From: Plectrocnemia conspersa
Lineage: Eukaryota > Arthropoda > Insecta > Trichoptera > Polycentropodidae
DNA: 64,000 nucleotides
Assembly: GCA_009617715.1 (NCBI GenBank)
Contig: VTFK01000407.1
Span: 1 to 64,000 of the forward strand
Direction of reading: 5' to 3'
A model generated the notes under the pieces. That model saw only the letters and a list, made by a program, of their open reading frames with translations, ran no database searches and was not told where the DNA came from. Below, in pieces: positions 58,154 through 64,000 of the stretch. Every line of letters starts with the position of its first letter. Position 1 is the first letter of the stretch. The position numbers and the translations under genes were made by a program.

Positions 58154-58428
58154 ATGGACGAAAGAAATTAAACCTTTTTGGAAAATTTTGATGACGCGTT
58201 GTCCAACGCCCCGAGTGATTGTGAACATAGTGATGTGTGCGAAAGTAATTCTAATTCAAGTGTACGTGAACATAGACCGCGTGTGACAAATTTGCACTCA
58301 TCCAGCTCATTTTCTTCAATATGACAAATGTTTTTACACGTATCACTCAGTGTAATTATGAAAATAAATGTGTTCGAAAGGGTTGTACGCAGAAAATGGA
58401 CGCCAAAAAATTTAGTGAGTGCAGATTA
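58154..58428 (+). pseudogene. Decayed piggyBac-type transposase (N-terminus and possible Cys-rich end)
   Basis: ATG at 58154 stands in GGCAAAATGG, a fair start context. Codon 6 is a stop. The frame then reads FLENFDDALSNAPSDCEHSD and on through CESNSNSS to a stop at 58322, an acidic Ser/Asp-rich region like the N-termini of piggyBac transposases. Directly after it, KCVRKGCTQKMD and FSEC suggest the C-terminal cysteine-rich finger. The catalytic DDD core is absent, so about 450 codons were deleted. Assignment rests on composition plus TTAA context, not on a catalytic motif. Confidence 0.5.
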
Positions 58429-59064
58429 TTATTTATTATAAATCGTTTATACAAAAAATTTTAGAATCATTTAAATATACATGTTATTAATTTAATTATC
58501 ACATTTTTAAGCTAATGTGGTGTTTAAAAAAAATCGTGCACTAATCAACGTTGTCAAATTTCAAAAATTTCTTTAATGATTATTTAACTATTTTTGTAAA
58601 TACGCAATTCACTGTTTTTATTATTATTAACAAAATTTTACTATAAATTATAACTTATTAATAACAACAACAATAAATAAAAATATAATATTCCACAATG
58701 CAAAAAATATGGTCACTGTAAGTGGGGAGCGGCTTAGAAAACCGTTACCAAACAACACACTAGCCCAAAAATATTAGAATATAGCAAACTAAAATAGGCG
58801 ACGACTCGTTGCATTGCGACGCAGTGGGATAAAACGACTCTTTTTACGAAAAATTAAAGTAAAATATAATTTATTTTATATTTTATATTAGGTAGAAATA
58901 GTATACTACCATCTCGCATTATAATATAGGGGTAAACTGTATTGTATCATAGTATAATTTTAATAAAAGAAGACGCATAACGCAGGACGCATGGGTGAGT
59001 CCTCGGCCGCTACAGAAGGTACTCTCAGGACTCGTGGGTGAGTCCTCGGTCGTTAAGCTGTTAA

Positions 59065-59850
59065 TATTATGTGCCTCAGGCAAAAATAAGTTAACGCCCC
59101 CTCCCCCTTCTCTTCCTATACATCATGGGTCAGAATATATTTTCAGTATCTTTAAAATTTCAAGAGCTTTGTTTATAATATTTTGAAATAGTTTTACAGG
59201 CTTTTACCGGCAGTATTTTTTAAAACCCTGAAAGTCTATTGAACGGTTTAGAACTAGTGTCAAAAGTTGACGGATTTGTGGCGTTTTCTCTTGCACTAAT
59301 GTGGGGAGTGGCATTGTCATGCATTGGTCACCTCTGAAAGTCCATGTCCAGGACGCACCCATAAGCGTCGGCGTATCTATAAGCTCTAATTTAATAGGTA
59401 ACATAGATGGAAGGTTCACGCTGTTGTAATTGCTACGTCGTCATTCGACATAATTAGCGTGCAATTGCTAGTCAAGGACTGAATAGCAACTGTTTGAGTC
59501 GGTTAGAAAATAATTAGGCCCTCGCCGACCGACCATTAAAGTAAGATTTAACGGTTTTAGTGCACTTTTTCAATTACGCAGATATGTAAAGCTCTGATTC
59601 CGAGTAAATGTTAGAGACCCTTCTTACAAACTAAAATGAGACACTAATTAGAACAATTTTTATCATAATGAAAGCTGAATCGTCACTGAAAATATATATA
59701 AACAGGACGAATATTTGATATAATTTATTACTTTAAGCTCAATATTAAATAATGTTATTTTCATATAAAACATAATTCGATTACAAGAATGTTTACCATT
59801 AACTTGACCCGGTAAGCGTTCAACGCTAGGTGTGCATTATTATTCGATTA
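59065..59850. promoter_or_regulatory. Spacer with GC-richer island 59240-59640
   Basis: The island contains CGACATAATTAGCGTGCAATTGC near 59447 and TTAAAGTAAGATTTAACGG, with a TAATTAG core. A 71-codon minus-strand frame has no domain. Positions 59650-59830 are AT-rich. Confidence 0.3.
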
Positions 59851-60080
59851 TAATTAAAATTGTGGAATTGCCTGCGACGTCGGTGGTGGCTGGAGCATTG
59901 TCCTGCTTCAAGTGTGAGGGGTCAGAATCGCGTTTATTGTTTTATCCATACGAAATGAGATGTAGGGTGGTTTGCTCTCGACCTCAAGCTAGTCCTGTTA
60001 GCTGTCGGAATACAATCAGTAGTTGTACTTGGTTTGAATCACAACTAGCCTCTGCTCGAGACGCGACCAACTGTTCTTAA
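59851..60080 (+). other. Unrecognised open stretch with Cys pairs
   Basis: An open frame without an ATG start reads VVAGALSCFKCEGSESRLL and ends ARDATNCS before TAA. It has several cysteines. The first C-F-K-C resembles the opening of Ly6-type domains, but the rest does not fit. It may be chance in a GC-richer block. Confidence 0.15.
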
Positions 60081-61009
60081 CACACCTGATATAATTTTAT
60101 TCGCTTATTATATAAGTAGTGGCTCTGCGAGGGTAATTCAGAAGCATTACTTAAGTGTCTTGAACTTGTTACCCTTGTCGCCATTGTACTGAGGATAATA
60201 AAATAGTAAGCCAAAAAAAATTACTGTGATCAAAAAAATAAAATTCTTGAAAAGCATGTAATCAAATAAAATGCAAATGCTTTTTAAAACAGATAATGAA
60301 ATTAAAACTCATCTATATTTTTTTTTTATACTATTAAAAAAATGGATTATTTCAATAATATTTTTTACAGAGAAATTGATTATGGTAATGATAATTGTTA
60401 AGACGAACAAGCTGCAGAAAATAAGCATTGTTACTTTGCTAAGCATTTTGCAGTCAGTATAAATTATTTTACAAAATAAAATATTTTGCAAAAATCAATA
60501 ATTTTTTTTTTTATTAGCATTATAAATTTTTTTTTTTGAAAAAAAATTAAGAAATGGTAATAAACTTTACTTTAATAAAACATACATGTTTTCTGTTTTT
60601 TTTTTTTTTTATATTCATTTTCCACTTTTCCCCTTTTAAGATTATCTCATTATCTCTCTACAAAATTCGTGTATCATGAAATAAAGCTTTTAAATTATTA
60701 CATTTTTATTAATAATTGTATAAAATAAGATCGCGAGTTATGTAAAATCTCACTATTTTAAATTCACTATTTATTAAATATTACTAAAAAAACAAACATT
60801 ACCCCAGAAATTTATTATTATATTTAGGTAAAGAAAATCATCAAAAAATTGAATCAACTATATAATTTTCCATCATCGATAAATAACATTTATTTAAAAA
60901 ACTGCATTGCTTATTTTAGTAAATATTTCCTTATAAAAATATATTTAAAGGATATTCCCAATAACCCAAAATTTGACACATTTTGAAGCTTTCGTCTAGT
61001 TTTCACATT
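60081..61009. other. AT-rich spacer
   Basis: Long A and T runs with overlapping spurious frames. A T run of 17 lies near 60597. No gene. Confidence 0.4.
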
Positions 61010-61400
61010 TTCTGCCAGTGCTGCCATCTGTTGTCGCCGTTTCGCAACTTCCGCTTCCTTCATTAGGCCGCCCGGGCAATATAAAAAGCAAATAGAACAC
61101 GACCAGAGAGAGGACACAATATGTCCAGCATATTGTATTTAAGTCCGATGGGAACGAAGACATTATTGAAGTTTCCCCCGGCCGTTGTTTACACTTGCCG
61201 ACACCTGGTGTCGGGCAAAAATGGGCGAAAGCGCCCCGAGGAAGCGCCGGCCAATTGTCATCTGTTAAATATGAGCTGGCGAATTGGCCGGATGATTGCC
61301 CGGGCGCGGGCCAATTATTTCCGCGGGCCCCAAATGACAGGCCGCTTTTATTTCGCCAACAGGCCGGGTAAACATTTTTTTTATGTGCGTGTGGCTTGAT
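61010..61400. promoter_or_regulatory. Strong GC-rich island with E-box and TALE-type motifs
   Basis: ACACCTGGTG at 61201, CATCTG near 61260 and TGACAG at 61334-61339 (Meis/Homothorax core) occur in the most GC-rich block of the window, with repeated GGCC-AATT words. A 92-codon frame spans it without a domain, so the block is better read as a conserved regulatory element. Confidence 0.35.
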
Positions 61401-61989
61401 TTTGATTTAATTATGCATTGTGATGTTTACTGTGCGTGTGAATGTATATTACGCAGTTTTATTATAAATTAAATAATAATAGAATCGGTCCTATCTGATA
61501 TGATTTAGGCATTGCGTAATCAATAAAATTATGGTAATATATAACCTAATATTAAATTGAATATGAAGTATAAGCAAATTAAAGATTATTTTTTGAATGA
61601 GTTTTTTATGAGAAATTTGTACATAACACCAGTCAAGAAATGCGGTACGCGCGCGTCTAAAGTCCACAAACAGTGTCCGCGGATCAAGCAGCCGCCCGTT
61701 TTCTTACGATGTACCAAATGTACCAAATGGGGATACACTTTCTTGCAGACTTCTCTTAACATTATGATTTATATTCTCTACTAGAGCTTCCGTTAACCGT
61801 CTGCTATTTAGTGCAGCATTATTTAATCATGATCTATAATTTGAAATCCCAGAATAAGAAAATACTTAATCTTAATCAAAATAGTTTAGAAAAAAGTTTT
61901 TGGTATACCTTTGTGGAGCTTCTTATTTGTGAACTCGCGCAGTTAATCACCATAAACACAGCAATTAGTCAAATTAACGTGACAATAGT
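61401..61989. other. AT-rich spacer with GC spot near 61640-61740
   Basis: A direct repeat GTACCAAAT is seen at 61711-61728. Two short frames lack domains. Confidence 0.3.
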
Positions 61990-62390
61990 GTAACATAAAC
62001 AATGACTGTAACTGAACGGACCACCACACACAATAGCTCTCATCATGTCTTGAGAAAAAAACGAGCCTTTGTACATAAAAAAAACAAGTAAACAATGCGT
62101 AGTTATCACCCATTAAAATGCAAAGAAAAAATACGTCCTTTAGTACATAACGGTTACAGAAACAATACGCCATCAGGCGACAAAAAATATCGTTACCATT
62201 CAATCCGCTGCATGATTTGACCTTCGAAAATGTGCATGAAAAAATGTTCATTTTCTAGAAGCGTCGAATTGGTCGAAAAAATAAGCGCAACAATTGGTTG
62301 AATGATTTGCACATTTTTATGATTCGTTGGAGAGCTTTTTAATAAGGTCTGTCTCTAAGGAACGATTCTTCAGAGAGACGGTAACATATA
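61990..62390 (+). repeat. Unclassified dispersed repeat R, copy 3 (left module)
   Basis: Similarity to 4740-5150 includes TTTCTAGAAGCGT, CAATTGGTTGAATG and TTATGATTCGTTGG, then AGAGAGACGG. Divergence is higher than between copies 1 and 2. The right module is absent and a family P distal scrap follows. Confidence 0.5.
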
Positions 62391-62475
62391 TATTTATTTA
62401 CATCCGATGCATAAATGTTAGTGAATGTGTATTTTTAGTAAAGTTATATTTTCACTAGTAAAGTAAAATACATTA
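62391..62475 (-). repeat. Family P distal-module scrap
   Basis: ATTTATTTACATCCGATGC, then TTAGTGAATGTGTATTTTTA and TTTTCACTAGTAAAG, match the complement of 41850-41965. Confidence 0.6.
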
Positions 62476-63119
62476 AATAAAAACAAAACAACGCGGCACA
62501 AAACCGAACTAGACACACACGACTCCACTACGCCTCAACGCGACGCGAAGCGAAGTAGTAATCCGAGCGTTGCGACGCTCGAACTACTACTTCGCTTCAA
62601 CGACTACTTTGATCACGTACTTACGCCTCACTTTCTGTTTAAGAATCAACTTCAAAACACGCGCTTAAAAACAAGTAATGACAAGTTGGATTGTAGATAA
62701 GTCTCTTTTAAGTGTTTTAAAAATGACCTACCAACGCAACATAAAGCAACATTAAGCTACGTACTAAGAAAACGTACGACCTGTTTGCTTCAAGTTCATA
62801 GCGAATAATAGCAGCAGAAATTGTTAGCAAACTAAACAATGGTGTAAGTACTGCACTGGAGACGAGAACGTTGTTAAATAACGTTGAAGTAAGTCGTGGA
62901 TGTCTTCCTTCAGTGTTTTTTAATTATAAGTTTACACAACAATTTAGTAATACAGCTTAAAACAGCTGAGAAAATCAAAAAATGGCTCACCAACCCGAAA
63001 TGAATGAAAAAAATGTTTATACTATGCTTCTTTTACGTAAGAAAAACGATCCATTTTCGTAACGTGCGATTTTCTTTTATCAAAAAATATCTTGGGATTT
63101 ATTTTTATTTCTTTATTAA
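62476..63119. other. Mixed spacer with strong hairpin
   Basis: It holds the hairpin at 62547-62598. Otherwise moderately AT-rich, no gene. Confidence 0.3.
62547..62598. repeat. 52-base two-stem hairpin
   Basis: GAAGCGAAGTAGTA pairs exactly with TACTACTTCGCTTC, and inside it CGAGCGT pairs with ACGCTCG around TGCG. The internal bulges are ATC and AAC. GC-rich stems in AT-rich DNA make it conspicuous. It is short for a pre-miRNA, and no seed is recognised. Confidence 0.6.
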
Positions 63120-63480
63120 AATAAAATACTTTTCCAAGCTTCTGCTCAATGTTGGTTGGGTCAGTCGTAGCAATGAGAGCGTGCATATAATAAAAGGGTT
63201 GTTAATTCGTTCGGAGGCATCGCCGTTAATTTTGTCGTTAGCCTCCGTCGGTGCCTGAACGTTCCCGTCTGGCGGTTAACCCACCGCCATGCGGAGGGAC
63301 TTATCTCTTTTTCTTTGTTAAAATATTGTTTTTCATTTAGCCAAAAAGACATAACTTTCCACTTTTATTGCTGCCGCTTTGTCTGTTATCCACGGGCAAT
63401 TCCGCAGGCATCCATCGCGCAGTCCGCAGAATCTCGCCCCCAGAAAAACCACCCCCGTCGTCCTGACGATGAATACAAAT
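63120..63480. promoter_or_regulatory. GC-richer non-coding island
   Basis: GGCGGTTAACCCACCGCC near 63272 is a small inverted repeat. CATCGCCGTTAATTTTGTCG and CTGCCGCTTTGTCTG flank it. Frames on both strands have no domain. Confidence 0.3.
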
Positions 63481-63702
63481 GAGGAGTCTAAAAGCAAAGG
63501 CATCAATCTTTAATATATTCATGGACTGTTCAAAATCTTCAACACACTTTTAGACACAAGAGTCTATTATCATAATTAATTGAAAAGCAAAGATCACACA
63601 CAAAACCAATACAAAAAAAATATTTTTTAAGACCGATCAATGCAAAAAATGTTTTATATAAAATAAACATACTTTAGTGCGTAGTTGTTATTTGAGTTTA
63701 TC
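63481..63702. other. AT-rich spacer
   Basis: Nothing recognisable. Confidence 0.3.
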
Positions 63703-63735
63703 CCATTGTAACGCATTGGGCTAACGCCTGTTATG
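63703..63735 (+). repeat. Orphan core of the 268-bp satellite
   Basis: CCATTGTAACGCATTGGGCT then AACGCCTGT matches the unit core of 33235-34310, some 30 kb away. The rest of the unit is missing. Confidence 0.7.
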
Positions 63736-63779
63736 TTTCAATTGAAGATCTACAATAAATGATATGTTATATTTTTGTG

Positions 63780-63865
63780 TCTGGCAGATTGGAATACGTG
63801 ACTAGTATATAAATATAATTCTGATCGATCGCTAAATATGTTTAATAATAATAAAAAATGATCTC
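63780..63865 (+). repeat. Small repeat shared with 32210-32310
   Basis: AGTATATAAATATAATTCTGA, then GATCG and AATAAAAAATGATC, resemble the earlier segment. Possible SINE tail. Confidence 0.4.
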
Positions 63866-63895
63866 AGAAGTAATCCTTCAGGCGCCTAATCTTTC

Positions 63896-64000
63896 TTTAT
63901 TTGGAACAATAAATCTAAGACAATATCGTCTTTGATCGACACTTCTGAATGCTTCCTAAATTTTTATACTATGGGCCAGGGCACCACTCGCCAATTAATT
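63896..64000 (+). repeat. Dispersed repeat shared with 28690-28800, cut by the window edge
   Basis: GGAACAATAAATCTAAGACA, followed by ATGCTTCCTAAATTTTTATAC and GCACCACTCGCCAATT, is the second copy. The element continues beyond the window. Confidence 0.6.

Larger units (their letters stand above)
56659..59060 (+). mobile_element. piggyBac-like transposon, internally decayed (2402 bp)
   Basis: A perfect 14-bp inverted repeat, CAGCTTAACGACCG and CGGTCGTTAAGCTG, ends the element. TTAA lies directly outside both ends (56655-56658 and 59061-59064), the piggyBac signature. A second left-end-like segment at 57577-57800 repeats 56652-56890 (TAACCAGCTTAACGCCCGG with TTTTTTGCCGAACTTT), so the 5' part is duplicated or a second copy is nested. 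Subterminal repeats GGGTGAGTCCTCGG lie at 58993 and 59036. A transposase start and a possible Cys-rich end lie at 58154-58428. Confidence 0.72.

Noticed and set aside
59851..60080. Ly6-type small secreted protein
   Set aside because: Only the first C-x-x-C fits; the later cysteine spacing does not, and there is no ATG or signal peptide.
61121..61399. 92-codon frame in the GC-rich island
   Set aside because: No domain or homologous pattern, an unusual Arg-rich mix from GGCC-rich DNA, and an AT-rich neighbourhood without other exons. A non-coding element explains it better.
1..64000. Bacterial or endosymbiont insert, rRNA or mitochondrial fragment
   Set aside because: No ribosomal, mitochondrial or prokaryotic gene pattern was seen in any part of the window.

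Overview
The window reads as AT-rich nuclear DNA from an arthropod, most probably an insect. There is no operon structure, no dense coding and no bacterial gene. Nearly every recognisable feature is a transposable-element fragment of a kind common in insect genomes: Jockey-type non-LTR retrotransposons, mariner, hAT, piggyBac and Harbinger-like elements, tRNA-derived SINEs and foldback MITEs. The species cannot be named from the sequence.

No complete protein-coding gene is visible. Most short open frames lack an ATG, are chance readings, or are pieces of repeats. Two exon-like segments (12086-12224 and 13425-13592) have plausible splice sites and deserve an RNA check. If real, most of the window is intron or flank of a large gene.

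Layout. 1-3800: AT-rich DNA, then a frameshifted minus-strand LINE. 4217-5400: a small MITE and copy 1 of a three-copy unclassified repeat. 6933-8000 and 17796-18653: two copies of a TIR element in opposite orientation, one with a TTA duplication. 9061-10075, 14701-15133, 22172-22735, 40810-42065 and 54830-55350: a foldback repeat family built from about 175-bp tandem subunits ending in a palindrome of about 230 bp. 10163, 30412 and 54110: three hAT-type MITEs, two with perfect 8-bp duplications. 23305-25938: a composite bounded by TTGGGCGA-rich inverted repeats, holding a 174-bp tandem array and a LINE. 27035-27230, 31035-31111, 35708-35833 and 40270-40800: LINE fragments, the last a twin-priming type inversion. 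33235-34310: a 268-bp satellite with four units. 39936-40204 and 56659-59060: piggyBac-like elements, the second with TTAA on both sides and a decayed transposase.

Between the repeats lie about seventeen blocks of 250-1300 bp with higher GC, few long homopolymers and motifs such as TAATTAG, octamer, GATA, E-box and GCCAT. This pattern, non-coding islands in a repeat-filled gene desert, is what the surroundings of insect developmental regulator genes look like. The reading as enhancers is inference and needs cross-species alignment.
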